A stretch of 64,000 nucleotides of DNA from Novosphingobium terrae. GTDB lineage: Bacteria > Pseudomonadota > Alphaproteobacteria > Sphingomonadales > Sphingomonadaceae. This document shows, piece after piece, positions 43,766 through 52,975 of this stretch (within the stretch, counting starts at the first letter, position 1; each line of letters opens with the position of its first letter). Position numbers and translations under genes: made by a program. The notes under the pieces were generated by a model. That model ran no database searches and was not told the DNA's origin. It was given only the letters and a program-made list of their open reading frames with translations. The stretch lies in assembly GCF_017163935.1 (NCBI RefSeq), contig NZ_JABVZR010000001.1, positions 1,674,001 to 1,738,000 of the forward strand, in the 5' to 3' direction.

Positions 43766-44461
43766 ATGACCAAGCGCTTGATCGTATCTTCCATCCTCGC
43801 CATCATGACCGCAACCACGATGATGGTCGCTGGCCCGGTGGCAACGGCTGCACGCGCTCCGAGCGCGAACAGCGATCAGGCTCACGGGCCGCAGAGGCTG
43901 GTCGACAAGGCCGCGTCGGTGGCAGTCGAGTTTCAGCGCGACAAGGGCGAGGCCGGCATCATGAGTCACGCGCGCGGCATGTATATCGTTCCCGAATACG
44001 GCAAGGCCGGTTTCATCATTGGCGGCAAAGGCGGAGCGGGCGTCGTCACGGTTCGCAACGGCGCAGGCTGGACCCCGCCAGCATTCTATAATTTCGGTGG
44101 ATTGAGCGTGGGCCTGCAGGCCGGCGGCACCGGCGGATCGCTGATCTTTCTGCTGATGAACCGTAAGGCTATCGACGCTTTCCGCAGCGGCAACAAATTC
44201 GCGTTGACCGCCAATGCCGGCCTTTCGGTCGTGACATATTCGACCGGTACGCAAGCCAATCTGGGCCGGGCAGACGTTATCGTGCTCAGCAACACGAAGG
44301 GTGCCTATGCTGGAGCAACGATTGAGGCGAGCAACATCGGCACTGATGATGGTCGCACCAAGGAGTTCTATGGTCGCAACGTCAACCAGAACGCCCTTCT
44401 TGACGGGCGAGTGGCTTCTACGCCGGGCTCGCGCATCCTGCAGCGCGTTTTGCCGCGGTAG
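43766..44461 (+). CDS. SYLF/YSC84-type lipid-binding domain protein
   Basis: The 231-residue protein has a signal peptide (about residues 1-30, ending near ATAARA) and a SYLF-like domain: FQRDKGEAGIMSHARGMYIVP, a Gly-rich IIGGKGGAGVVTVRNG, YNFGGLSVGLQAGG and SLIFLLMNRKAIDAF. These are the features of the YSC84/SYLF family, whose eukaryotic members bind phosphoinositides. Bacterial members are exported stress-linked proteins of unknown function. A possible EcfG promoter precedes it and a 12 bp stem-loop follows its stop, so it is probably monocistronic. Confidence 0.85.
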   Translation: MTKRLIVSSILAIMTATTMMVAGPVATAARAPSANSDQAHGPQRLVDKAASVAVEFQRDKGEAGIMSHARGMYIVPEYGKAGFIIGGKGGAGVVTVRNGAGWTPPAFYNFGGLSVGLQAGGTGGSLIFLLMNRKAIDAFRSGNKFALTANAGLSVVTYSTGTQANLGRADVIVLSNTKGAYAGATIEASNIGTDDGRTKEFYGRNVNQNALLDGRVASTPGSRILQRVLPR

Positions 44462-44490
44462 GGCCAATTTACAAACGTCAATTCCAGGGA

Positions 44491-44518
44491 TGGCGGCGGA
44501 GCGGATGCTTCGCCGCCA
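44491..44518 (+). terminator. Strong stem-loop after the SYLF gene
   Basis: TGGCGGCG (44491-44498) and CGCCGCCA (44511-44518) pair perfectly, and four more pairs (one G-T) can form inside around a GGAT loop, giving about 12 bp. It begins 30 bp after the stop codon. No T-run follows, so termination without a U-tract or transcript stabilisation is likely. Confidence 0.5.
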
Positions 44519-44660
44519 GATCCATATGTGAAGCGATGAATCCTAAGGCAGCTCAACTTCGAATTTCTCCCGAGGGAATGGGTTTTCTCTCTTGCTGTCG
44601 AGAACTTGCCCAGCCTTTCACACCTTTCAGTCCTGTAGCTATTCATCGAAAGGTCGCGAT

Positions 44661-45125
44661 ATGCTTCGCTCATTCCTTATGGGTCTGGTCGCCGGGCAGC
44701 GGGGCATCACGCCACTGGCGGCGATTGCTGCCGCCACGCGCAGCGGGGATATCTCGCCGGAACTTCCGCTTCAGGCCTTGCTGCTCAACCCTGTTATCGC
44801 GGCAGGGCATGCGACCTTGGCAGCGGCCGAAATGGCGGGGGACAAGATGAAGACGGCACCGGACCGGATTGAGCCTTCCGGCCTTGTGGTACGCAGTATT
44901 ACGGCGGCGTATGCAGGAGCTGCAGTTGCACCTCGGGGGCGGCGTTTCGCGGGAGCTGCTATCGCCGATGGTACGGCACTGGCAGCCTCGTATATCGGCT
45001 GGCGGCTCCGCTGTACGGTCATGGAGCGCTACGGTCAAACTGTGACGGGCTTTATCGTGGATGCTATTGTCTTTGGCAGCAGGCTAGCCGTTGTGAAGCT
45101 GGCGGTTGCTGGATCACAAAGTTAA
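44661..45125 (+). CDS. DUF4126-like integral membrane protein
   Basis: A 154-residue protein begins MLRSFLMGLVAGQRGITPLAA, typical of the DUF4126/YccF-like small membrane proteins, and has about four hydrophobic segments with an RxxAGxxxAPxxRR-like polar loop (AAVAPRGRRFAG). CGAAAGG lies some ten bases before the ATG at 44661; a longer frame from 44592 is not used. No close partner gene is present. Function is unknown. Confidence 0.7.
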   Translation: MLRSFLMGLVAGQRGITPLAAIAAATRSGDISPELPLQALLLNPVIAAGHATLAAAEMAGDKMKTAPDRIEPSGLVVRSITAAYAGAAVAPRGRRFAGAAIADGTALAASYIGWRLRCTVMERYGQTVTGFIVDAIVFGSRLAVVKLAVAGSQS

Positions 45126-45568
45126 ATCCTGGCCGCAGGACCCGCAGTGCCTCAAATCGTCATCGGGTCCTGCAGACCGCTGCCATTCCCCTGGATCCTA
45201 CATAGATCATTGCGTTTCTTGAGCATTTTGGCACGGGTTGACCTTATCTCACATGCTACCGATTGGCACCCGGTTCTATTCTATCTTTTCTTCTCGCGCC
45301 TGAACTCTTCCGGTTCCTTCCTGCAGGGGCGGAGCTAACAGGAATGGTTCCTCAACCCCTTTGATCCGGCAGCCGCCTTCAATAGCGGAAGCGTTTCTGG
45401 CGGTGGCTGCTCGTGAGCCTCTGGGAATTCGTAAAGGCTAGTATATGGGGGCGGCGAACGCAGGGCAAACAAGCTGCACGGCGGGATGCCGCGTACGAGC
45501 GCCAGCCTCGTGATTACGGAGAAACAAGGACTGATCTTGATCATTGACCTTTAAAGAGGAGATCAATC
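45126..45568. other. Intergenic region without a supported gene
   Basis: About 440 bp with short frames only. A 69-codon minus-strand frame at 45335-45544 lacks a ribosome-binding site and family resemblance. The region should contain the promoter of the small protein at 45569. Confidence 0.4.
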
Positions 45569-45763
45569 ATGACCAATCTTTCGAACAACGACACTTCGAA
45601 GCCCAACACTGACGTCGACATGGTTGCGAAAAAGCAGAACGCCCCGAACGCGAACATCACCGAACAGGACGACGCAAAGCGCGAGGATGACACTGAAGCC
45701 GAGGCGATGGAGGAAGCGCAAAAAGAAGGGGCCGAACAACGTAAGGAAGGTGGCTATCAGTAA
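45569..45763 (+). CDS. 64-residue acidic hydrophilic protein
   Basis: AAAGAGGAG six bases before the ATG gives a good translation start. The product (MTNLSNNDTSKPNTDVDM, later EAEAMEEAQKEGAEQRK) is almost entirely polar, Asn/Asp/Glu/Lys-rich and likely disordered, with a helical Glu/Ala segment near the end. It resembles the small hydrophilic proteins at 21227-21397 and 61368-61676 in composition, not in sequence. A role in desiccation or osmotic stress is inferred from composition only. Confidence 0.65.
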   Translation: MTNLSNNDTSKPNTDVDMVAKKQNAPNANITEQDDAKREDDTEAEAMEEAQKEGAEQRKEGGYQ

Positions 45764-45929
45764 ATTCTCATCGCAGCGAATTCTAATCTGATAGTTTTCA
45801 TTTCGCGTTTTGATCATCGCTGTATTCGCTTAAGCAATTGAATGATACGGAAATTTGACAACTCACTCGTCCGTTTTTTTCTTTCGCAGAACGGTGCCGG
45901 CAAGAATCTCGGGTACGATCCTGCGCTCG

Positions 45930-46050
45930 TATTGTGTACATCATTTAGTGCATTGTCCTTGCGGGGAGGTTGCATTGGTGAGAGGAGGAATCTGCCTTTC
46001 AGGCATCCTCTCCCAAGCTTTCATGGGCCGGCTTTCGAGCCGGCTTTTTT
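45930..46050 (+). ncRNA. Candidate small RNA ending in an intrinsic terminator
   Basis: The gap 45764-46491 has no supported gene but contains two ordered structures on the plus strand. GAGAGGA and TCCTCTC form an outer stem around an inner TGCC/GGCA hairpin (about 45981-46014). Then comes a terminator: GCCGGCT (46027-46033), loop TTCG, AGCCGGC (46038-46044) and six T residues. A purine-rich GAGAGGAGG in the first stem could pair with mRNAs or imitate a ribosome-binding site. The 5' end is a guess, and no clear promoter was identified. Confidence 0.5.
46027..46050 (+). terminator. Rho-independent terminator
   Basis: A 7 bp perfect GC-rich stem (GCCGGCT / AGCCGGC) with a UUCG tetraloop is followed directly by TTTTTT. 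It is the clearest intrinsic terminator in the window. No gene on this strand ends just before it, so a non-coding transcript is likely. The remaining bases to the next gene at 46492 show nothing I can support, apart from an AACCT-N3-AGGTT inverted repeat at about 46300-46312. Confidence 0.85.
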
Positions 46051-46491
46051 GCATTGGACGGTTGAATGCCGCTTCCAGCTTTCCGCGCAGTCGCGGCTGT
46101 GGAGTTCGGCGGAAATCTTGCACGGGGATAAGGGGTTTTGGTATCAGGATATTCTCGGGATCCTTTGACCAAGCTGTGCCGCCGATGACCTCAACAGGAA
46201 TTGCTCCGGAACTCGATCTGCTTGCCCGTAAAGTTGAAACGGAGAGCAGTGTTGCGGATTGATTGCCGACTATAATAGAAATCTTGCGCAGCGGCTCAAA
46301 CCTATAAGGTTCTATCTATGACCCACTCGCCTTTCACGGGTCAAGGCCAGCAGCGATGACGTAAAAGTCATAATTTTGCAAATACTTGGCAACATTTTGC
46401 TGACCGAGCAGTAATCCGGGGCTGGTGGACCATTGGCGAAGTTCATCCATTCCGAGTCCTACGTGTCACCTCGAATTCTGGAAAGCATGAC

Positions 46492-47610
46492 ATGACGGAC
46501 CGCTCATCCTCCCCCGTTCTCCAGCCTGTCACGATTGGCAAGCTCGCACTCAAAAATCGCATTGTCATGGCACCCCTAACCCGGAGTCGCTCCAACGATG
46601 AAGGTGTGCCACCTGCTTTCGCGGCGGACTATTACGCTCAGCGGGCTAGTGCTGGGCTCATTATCTCCGAAGCGACCAATATTTCGCCCCAGGCAATCGG
46701 TTATGCTCTGACGCCCGGTATCTGGACAGACGAGCAGGTCGAGGCGTGGCGTGTGATCGTGCAGGCCGTCCATCAGCGCGGAGGCAAAATGTTTCTCCAG
46801 CTCTGGCACACTGGCCGCATCTCTCACCCGGACCTGCAGGGGGGCGCGCTGCCTGTTGCGCCCTCGGCGATCAAGCCTACCGGGCAGGCCTTCACAAAGG
46901 AAGGCATGAAGGACCACGTCACCCCGCGCGCACTCGAAACCGATGAAATTCCACGCATCGTTGACGATTATCGTCATGCCGCCGTTAATGCCAAGGCTGC
47001 CGGTTTCGACGGTGTTGAGGTGCATTCTGCGAACAATTACCTTCTCGAGCAGTTCGTGCGAGACAGTACTAACAAGCGGACCGATCGTTACGGTGGTTCG
47101 ATCGAGAACCGCCTTCGCTTCCCTCTCGAGGCAATCGACGCAGTGACCGGTGTCTGGGGGCCTGGTCAGGTCGGGGTACGTCTTTCGCCAGCCACGACCA
47201 TGCCAAGCGAAACGCCCCTCGATAGCAATGTCATGGACACCTATAGCGCATATGTCGACGCGCTGTCGGAGCGCGGACTTCTCTACATCCACGATATCGA
47301 GGGTGTGACGCAGCAGACACGGGACGTCCCGGACGACGTGGATTTTTCCGCACTTCGTCGACGGTTTGCAGGTACCTACCTTGCCAACAACCAATATACG
47401 CTGGATCTCGCGGAAGAGGTGCTCGCAAAGGGCGATGCTGACCTGTTCAGCATGGGGCGGCCCTTCATTGCCAACCCGGACCTGGTCGATCGGCTGCGCC
47501 TTGGCGCTCCGTTGGCCGAGGCCCCGAAGCAATACTGGTATGGGGGCGGCTCGGTCGGCTATTCGGATTGGCCATCGATGGCTACAATAGCAAAGACGGA
47601 CAATGATTGA
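46492..47610 (+). CDS. Old yellow enzyme-family alkene reductase
   Basis: An FMN- and NAD(P)H-dependent reductase of activated C=C bonds (enones, N-ethylmaleimide, nitro-esters). The 372 residues form a TIM barrel with KNRIVMAPLTRSRS at the start, QLWHTGRISHP, the substrate-binding pair in GVEVHSANNYLLEQF (His-x-x-Asn), the family TDRYGGSIENR and GRPFIANPDLVDRL at the FMN-phosphate site. All key segments are present. It pairs functionally with the PRISE-type reductase elsewhere in the window, as both reduce enones. Confidence 0.95.
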   Translation: MTDRSSSPVLQPVTIGKLALKNRIVMAPLTRSRSNDEGVPPAFAADYYAQRASAGLIISEATNISPQAIGYALTPGIWTDEQVEAWRVIVQAVHQRGGKMFLQLWHTGRISHPDLQGGALPVAPSAIKPTGQAFTKEGMKDHVTPRALETDEIPRIVDDYRHAAVNAKAAGFDGVEVHSANNYLLEQFVRDSTNKRTDRYGGSIENRLRFPLEAIDAVTGVWGPGQVGVRLSPATTMPSETPLDSNVMDTYSAYVDALSERGLLYIHDIEGVTQQTRDVPDDVDFSALRRRFAGTYLANNQYTLDLAEEVLAKGDADLFSMGRPFIANPDLVDRLRLGAPLAEAPKQYWYGGGSVGYSDWPSMATIAKTDND

Positions 47611-48667
47611 TGTCCAACCGGCAGACAGCCTTTTCCCGTAATGCTCGAAAGTTGGAGCTTCGCTGCCCGCAAAGCGTTACGCTGCCGCGCCCTACCGACG
47701 CCGAGAATAATTGTGATGATTCGGTAACATCGCTCTAGGGTGTTCCGACATGACGGGAGGATGAAATAGAATTGTGCGAAACCAAGCACGATGGGAGACT
47801 GATGTAGCTTCAGACGGAAGCTGGCGCGCCGGAACGGGATCAGGTGCAAACATTCAGTCTGTGTGACGCTATAGCACCTTCAGGCACCGGAATAGCGATC
47901 TGGCCAGGCATGTAATCCTGGCCTCGAGGTCGGGCAGTTCCGGCCTTGCCACACAGGACGAGAGGCCAGCGCCCCCCGGCACTGGCCCCTCTTTTGACAG
48001 CGGGAAGTCTCAACCGCCATCAAATTTGAATGTGGATGGGATCAGCAGCATCGATCCCTACGGCATCGGACATCATGGCGCCTGCGCCGAGACCGATGCT
48101 CGTCATAGTGGTGGCGATTCAGGTCCCGGCTGCGCCATTCTTGATTACCTCTATACTTCTAATAATCGTCATCACGCTGGTTGTTCCAATGGTGCTCGTA
48201 ATCATCCCTCTCACTTCATCGCCAAGGGCTTGCGTCAGAATTCAGACCAATCGTCCCTACAAGGGCAGCAGCAAAGAGCGCGCCGGAGATGACTTACGCA
48301 TGTCTTATCTCCATCATTTGTAATCTGGTGGTGATCATAGCCTTCCTGACTTGAACATCGCGTGGCTTTGGCGTTTTCCCGCGTTCATCTTTCCTTCTCT
48401 TCCATGGCGACGAACATGAATATCGCCAACCGAATGGGCAAATGGCGATTACTAACGCTATCAAGAGGTTTTCGATGTAGCAGGTCAGCATGCTCATTTC
48501 TGATTGCAATGGTGTGCCCTTGCGTTGATGGCTGCCTTCAGCCGAGCGCTTGAGCGAGGCGGCGATCTTTTTGCGGCGTCAGACTTGAAGAAGCCTTCCT
48601 CCAGATCGAGCGCATCGGAATGTTCGGTTAACCGACGGACAAGCAGTGAATTGTCATGATGTGTCGC
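47611..48667. other. Long intergenic region, possibly gene remains
   Basis: More than 1 kb without a supported gene. A 7 bp hairpin (GGCCAGG/CCTGGCC, 47902-47923) lies in it, with no T-run. A 97-codon plus-strand frame at 48030-48323 includes a 35-residue hydrophobic stretch, but has no ribosome-binding site and no family resemblance. A perfect palindrome TCGGTTAACCGA is at 48624-48635, just past the SDR gene end. The region may contain decayed genes. Confidence 0.4.
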
Positions 48668-49519
48668 TTAACCGTTGATCACAGTGCCGCCGTTGGGATG
48701 GAGCACCTGGCCTGACATGTAGCTGGCATCCTGACAGGCCAGAAAGAGAAAGGCGGGCGCCACCTCATTGGGCTGGCCGGGGCGCTTCATTGGGGTCTTT
48801 TCGCCGAAATGGGCGATCTTTTCCTTGTCCGCCCCGCCACAGGGGTTGAGCGGAGTCCAGATCGGCCCTGGCGCCACGGCGTTAACGCGGATACCCTCGC
48901 CGATCAGGTTTTCGGAGAGCGAGCGGGTGAAGGCGGTGATTGCTCCCTTGGTCGAGCTGTAATCGAGGAGGTTTTTGGAGCCCTGATACATCGTCACAGA
49001 GGTGCAGTTGATGATCGCCGCGCCTTCGGTGAGGTAGGGCCGCACCGCCTGCACCATATGGAACATACCGAAGATGTTGGTCTGGAAGGTGCGGTGAAGC
49101 TGCTCCTCGGTAATGTCGGTGATCTCCTCATCGGGATGCTGCTCACCAGCGTTGTTAACCAGAATGTCAATCTGACCGAAGACCTCCAGCACGCGCTTGG
49201 CCACGTGTTCACACATCTTGCGTGAGCCCACGTCGGCCTTGATGGTGATCGCTCGCTGCCCTTCGGCCTCGACAATGTGCTGGGTTTCCTTCGCATCGTC
49301 ATCCTCCAACAGATAGACGATGGCCACGTCCGCGCCTTCACGCGCATAGAGCGCCGCTACCGCGCGGCCGATGCCGCTATCCGCGCCGGTGATGATGGCC
49401 ACTTTGCCCTTCAGCCGCTCCGATCCGGCATAACGTGGTTGCCACTCGGGCTTGGGCTCCAGTCGGCTTTCATGGCCAGGCAGGGAATCCTCATGGATCA
49501 TCTCTTGCGTGTCGGGCAT
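48668..49519 (-). CDS. SDR family oxidoreductase (YghA-like), close paralogue of 15256-16107
   Basis: A 283-residue classical SDR with TGADSGIG at 44-51, NNAG at about 122-125 and the Ser174-Tyr187-Lys191 catalytic set (LDYSSTKGA). It is the same length as the SDR at 15256-16107 and very similar throughout, including the N-terminal QEMIHEDSLPGHESRL leader and C-terminal HPNGGTVING. Unlike that copy it has no AAC-N4-GTT palindrome upstream, so the paralogues are probably regulated differently. Substrate is unknown. Confidence 0.92.
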   Translation of the reverse strand: MPDTQEMIHEDSLPGHESRLEPKPEWQPRYAGSERLKGKVAIITGADSGIGRAVAALYAREGADVAIVYLLEDDDAKETQHIVEAEGQRAITIKADVGSRKMCEHVAKRVLEVFGQIDILVNNAGEQHPDEEITDITEEQLHRTFQTNIFGMFHMVQAVRPYLTEGAAIINCTSVTMYQGSKNLLDYSSTKGAITAFTRSLSENLIGEGIRVNAVAPGPIWTPLNPCGGADKEKIAHFGEKTPMKRPGQPNEVAPAFLFLACQDASYMSGQVLHPNGGTVING

Positions 49520-49707
49520 CTGCGTTCTCCTGTGTCAGTTCGAAAGACCCGAGAGGTGGCGAGGTTCATCCGACCGACCTCGATTGGGGAACATTCCATC
49601 GAACGGCGCCGGGTTAGGGGAACTCTGCGAGGGCATGGCGGCTTTCCGTGCTCATCGCTGGCGCATCGGTGATGAAGTGCCTGGACGCCGAGAATGAGGA
49701 GGCTGAT

Positions 49708-50001
49708 ATGCCCAAAGGCGGCAAGTCTAGCTACACGGACAAGCAAAAGCGCAAGGCTGAGCATATCGAGGAAGGCTATGAACATCGTGGTGTGAGCCAT
49801 AGTGAGGCAGAGAGGCGAGCTTGGGCCACGGTCAACAAGGAAAGCGGTGGCGGGAAGAAGTCGGGATCGGGTCGGAGTAAAGCTGAGAACCATGCCTCTT
49901 CTCGCAAAGGCGGTCACATCGGTGGCTCCAGTCAAAGCTCGGAGAAGCGTTCGGCCGCTGCCAAAAAGGGATGGGAAACGCGCCGGAGGAATGCCGGTTA
50001 A
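49708..50001 (+). CDS. Gly/Lys-rich KGG-type stress protein (often labelled plasmid stabilization protein)
   Basis: A 97-residue basic protein starts MPKGGKSSYTDKQKRKAEHI, followed by EEGYEHRGVSHSEAERRAWATV and NKESGGGKKSGSGR. This is the opening of a family annotated as plasmid stabilization protein, although no such role is proven. The C-terminal half carries KGG and SSRKGGHIGG-type repeats as in stress-induced KGG proteins. GAGGAGG lies eight bases before the ATG. It is very hydrophilic and likely disordered. Confidence 0.82.
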   Translation: MPKGGKSSYTDKQKRKAEHIEEGYEHRGVSHSEAERRAWATVNKESGGGKKSGSGRSKAENHASSRKGGHIGGSSQSSEKRSAAAKKGWETRRRNAG

Positions 50002-50277
50002 CGCGAGTTTGCGCTTTGCCGGTCGACCTCAGAAGGCTTTCGTGGCGTGATAAGCCCCCCCTTTTAGCAATCATGCTCAGCATGGCGGACCATCTTATCG
50101 AAGGATGATGACGCGCCCCGGCCGAAAGCGGAAAAGGGCCAACTGGGCAATCATCGCGAGGCGACTAACATGGATCATCATTACCAGCGCAAAAACACCG
50201 CGCTTGAACGGAGGCGCGGAACGTGAGCTCTGGCGACTGCGTGCGTCGAGACACGTCCTCTAGCGCCGCTCCTCCCC

Positions 50278-50670
50278 ATGACCGCCAAGATGACGGATAA
50301 CGCCCCGCCCGCTACCACAAAAGCGCAAGACGGCGCTCAAGGTGGGCTCGACGATATGCTTGGCGCCAAGGGCGAGATGTTGATAGCCCATTCGGCCAAC
50401 ATCAACCGGCCGCGCGACAAACTTTATGCCTTCTGGCATGATTTTGCGCGTTTGCCAGAGCTCATGGACAATCTCGAACCGGGCTAGGTCATTGATGCCT
50501 ACGCTGACATTGGGGGGGGGAAGGCGTCGACGGGACGCTGCTTGGAATCGGATGCAATCACTACCGAGGAAAACGAAGGCAAACACATCGCCATGACCTC
50601 GACCGATTGCGCCCTGCGCTGTGACCAGGAGCCTCCCGGCTCCGTCATGACGCGCTGTGGTGGGTTGATG
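50278..50670 (+). pseudogene. Broken SRPBCC (cyclase/dehydrase-type) gene
   Basis: The frame starts MTAKMTDNAPPATTKAQ and reads ANINRPRDKLYAFWHDFARL, then PELMDNLEPG, which is the start of an SRPBCC/COG5637-type protein. It then hits a TAG at 50485-50487. The same frame continues with family-like residues (ESDAITTEENEGKHIA) before losing similarity around 50650, where the minus-strand gene ends. The C-terminal half of the domain is missing. It looks like a decayed gene rather than a short functional one. Confidence 0.65.
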
Positions 50671-51352
50671 AGGTCTCATCATCCGGCTGATGCGGGCTGG
50701 CGCCATCTCCGGCGCCGCCACTGCCGCCTATTCCCATGCCAGCGCCCGCACTGCCGATTTGCCTGCTGTCACCGCCGCTGTTCTTTTCCTTCTCCTTGCC
50801 GGCGGGGCGAGCAGGGCCCTGCATGGGTATCGAAATATCCTTTGGGATCGGGTCGAGATCGAGAGCTTTACGAATGAAGGCGCGCAAAGCGATCACCAGA
50901 TCCTGCGTATGCACCGGGTGGCCGGCCACCAATTCGCAGGCGGCCTTCGTGGCCAGCCGGACATGTTCATCCGTTCCCAGCAGAATGATATCGGACAGAG
51001 CGCCTTCGACCGCATCTCTTATACGCCGCGTCCGATCCGAACTCTCTGCCTTTTCCGGCGACAGGTCGAGCGCTGCCATCGGCTCGGTGGGCGGAGTCTC
51101 GCTTTTGCGGTGCAGATCGCGCAGATGGCTCGGGTCCACCGCAAGATCGCCGGTAAAGGACCCACCCAGCACTTTGTAAGCAGCGATCAGCGTGCGCAGG
51201 CGCTCATTGATCTGCCGGTTGGAACGCTCTCGCCGCTGTTGGATGGCCAACATGGTCACAAGCCTCAGCCCGACGCCAATCGCCGTGAACATGGTCAAGC
51301 CGAGCATGGTGCTGATCAGCGTATGCCACGAAGTAAAATCAAGCCCGCGCAA
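50645..51352 (-). CDS. Membrane-anchored hypothetical protein with disordered C-terminus
   Basis: The N-terminus has one hydrophobic helix (STMLGLTMFTAIGVGLRLV) followed by a basic helical region, RRERSNRQINERLRTLIAAY, and KVLGGSFTGDLAVDPSH. The C-terminal ~60 residues are Gly/Ser-rich and likely disordered (GSAGAGMGIGGSGG). A similar N-terminal module is common in pseudomonads and sphingomonads; I know of no function. The minus strand is preferred over overlapping plus-strand frames because of the coherent domain structure. It overlaps the decayed SRPBCC gene. The start could be 51352 or the ATG at 51307. Confidence 0.6.
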   Translation of the reverse strand: MRGLDFTSWHTLISTMLGLTMFTAIGVGLRLVTMLAIQQRRERSNRQINERLRTLIAAYKVLGGSFTGDLAVDPSHLRDLHRKSETPPTEPMAALDLSPEKAESSDRTRRIRDAVEGALSDIILLGTDEHVRLATKAACELVAGHPVHTQDLVIALRAFIRKALDLDPIPKDISIPMQGPARPAGKEKEKNSGGDSRQIGSAGAGMGIGGSGGAGDGASPHQPDDETSSTHHSAS

Positions 51353-51605
51353 GCTGAGGCCTTATGATCTGGGCAAGGCGAAGGCCGCCACGCTGTCGCC
51401 ATTGCGTCTGCCCAGACCACCATGGCTGCCTGCCGCGATCACGGCATATTCGCGCCGAGAGGATCATCAGGAAACCCGTGATACCCGTTATCGGGAAAAG
51501 CCGTTGCCACATTGCATTTTACTCCGAGATCCGGAGATGCAACGCGGGGCGGGGGGCAAGGGTCCGTTCTGCAAAGGCGGGAATGGTGGGCGGTGGTGGA
51601 AGGCC

Positions 51606-52484
51606 TCAGGACAAAAAGCGCAGCAGCAATTCCGTGATTTTTGAAGGCGCCTCCCGGGTTGGGAAATGACCTACGCCTGGCAGGCCAACCAGTTCGAACG
51701 GGCCGCTGAACTTAGACGGAATCGCCTCGAAGCTTTGCTGGCAGGTGACGCCGTCCTCGTCTCCCTTGATGAAGAGGGTGGGTTGATGGATCGTGCTCGC
51801 AACCCTCACCCTGTCTTCAAGCCAAACGCTACGCGGATCGGGCTCGGCGTTGCCCCAACGCGAGCGGTAGCTGTGGAGGGTGACATCGACCCAATCAGGA
51901 TTGTTGAAGGATTTTGCCACGTGGACAAAAGTGTCCTCTTCGAACCAGCCAGCCGGTGCCCAGTTGACCCAATGGATGTGAGCAAAGCCTTTGCGGTCCG
52001 CGCGGACCGCCTGCTCTCCGCGCGACGTGGCCATAAACCAGTGATACCAGTAGCGTTGTGCCTGTTCGAAGGAGGGCGTTGGTATCCCCCCGAGACGGGG
52101 CGGGGTCGAGAGCATAACGACGCGCTCGATGCGGTTTGGCCAGCCCACAGCCAATGCTTCTGCCACATTCGATCCCCAGTCGTGGCCCGCCACGGCGCAA
52201 CGCTCGATCTCGAGTGCATCCAGCAGGGCGATCATATCCATTGCGAGGAGTGCGCTGTTGCCATGGCGCGGAATTGCGTCATGCAGGAAGTAACTTGCAC
52301 CAAAACCACGCCAGGTCGGCGTGATAACGCGAAACCCCGCCTGCGCCAGAGCGTCGGCAATAGGATCCCAAGTCGAGGCATCGTCGGGCCAGCCGTGAAG
52401 CAGAACAATAACCTCGCCATCGATCGGTCCCCGTTCCTCATAATGCTGATCGAGATCGGGCGTTGTGACTGTGGGCATCATCAT
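51606..52484 (-). CDS. Alpha/beta hydrolase (epoxide hydrolase / haloalkane dehalogenase-like)
   Basis: The 292-residue protein has LLHGWPDDASTWDP as the oxyanion segment and AVAGHDWGSN with an aspartate nucleophile, which is diagnostic for epoxide hydrolases and dehalogenases rather than serine esterases. The acid lies near FIKGDEDGVT and the base His in GVGHFPTREAP. The cap domain is rich in Trp and Phe (YWYHWFMATS). Three ATGs in a row (52484, 52481, 52478) follow GAAGGA; I list the first. A longer frame to 52565 exists. It is probably a detoxification enzyme; substrate unknown. Confidence 0.85.
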   Translation of the reverse strand: MMMPTVTTPDLDQHYEERGPIDGEVIVLLHGWPDDASTWDPIADALAQAGFRVITPTWRGFGASYFLHDAIPRHGNSALLAMDMIALLDALEIERCAVAGHDWGSNVAEALAVGWPNRIERVVMLSTPPRLGGIPTPSFEQAQRYWYHWFMATSRGEQAVRADRKGFAHIHWVNWAPAGWFEEDTFVHVAKSFNNPDWVDVTLHSYRSRWGNAEPDPRSVWLEDRVRVASTIHQPTLFIKGDEDGVTCQQSFEAIPSKFSGPFELVGLPGVGHFPTREAPSKITELLLRFLS

Positions 52485-52565
52485 GTCCTTCGCGGGATTG
52501 AGCAAGAAGGGTGGAGCCATCGTTTCCCATTCGTTCGATCCTTCCGATCGGACACCCCGTTTCAT

Positions 52566-52975
52566 AATGCGGAAAGCACCCTCTTGTTGCGACTGTCCAA
52601 GATCAATCGATCAGGCCTTGAGATGCCTCCGCCGACGATTTGTCTCGCATCGGGGTGGAATGAGCGTGACCGGTATCCAGCTCTCGGGCTTCTGCATAGT
52701 CGGATCGAAATAAATTCTTAAAAGGGCAAGTCGAAGAGGTTAATATTTGCCGGATCAATGTTAAGTTAATCTGGATCAGCTTGATAATTGTAAATATAAT
52801 CAATTTGATAATTTCTGAATAAATAAAGGTGAAATTTATTCGGAACTGGAAATGCGGTATTATCTTCCATTACCTGGATGGACTATGCGGCGCCTGGTAG
52901 CGTTGCTCCGCCATCCAGAGCGCGAGCCCAGCATCGGAATACCGAGCGGCTTTTTCGTAAGCGAAGGAGGATGAC
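52566..52975. other. AT-rich intergenic region with a repeated element upstream of the lipoprotein gene
   Basis: The region 52690-52870 is strongly AT-rich. It contains two direct copies of TTGATAATT (52781-52789 and 52805-52813), 24 bp apart start to start, and the second overlaps the near-palindrome ATCAATTTGAT (52799-52809). These could be operator half-sites of a promoter for the lipoprotein/TpsB genes. No coding region is supported here. Confidence 0.45.

Noticed and set aside
48030..48323. 97-codon plus-strand frame with a hydrophobic core
   Set aside because: The hydrophobic stretch could be chance; there is no ribosome-binding site, family or conserved neighbour.
50690..51367. Plus-strand frame opposite the membrane-anchored hypothetical gene
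   Set aside because: It lacks a recognisable domain, while the minus frame has a membrane helix, a basic helical region and a coherent C-terminal tail.
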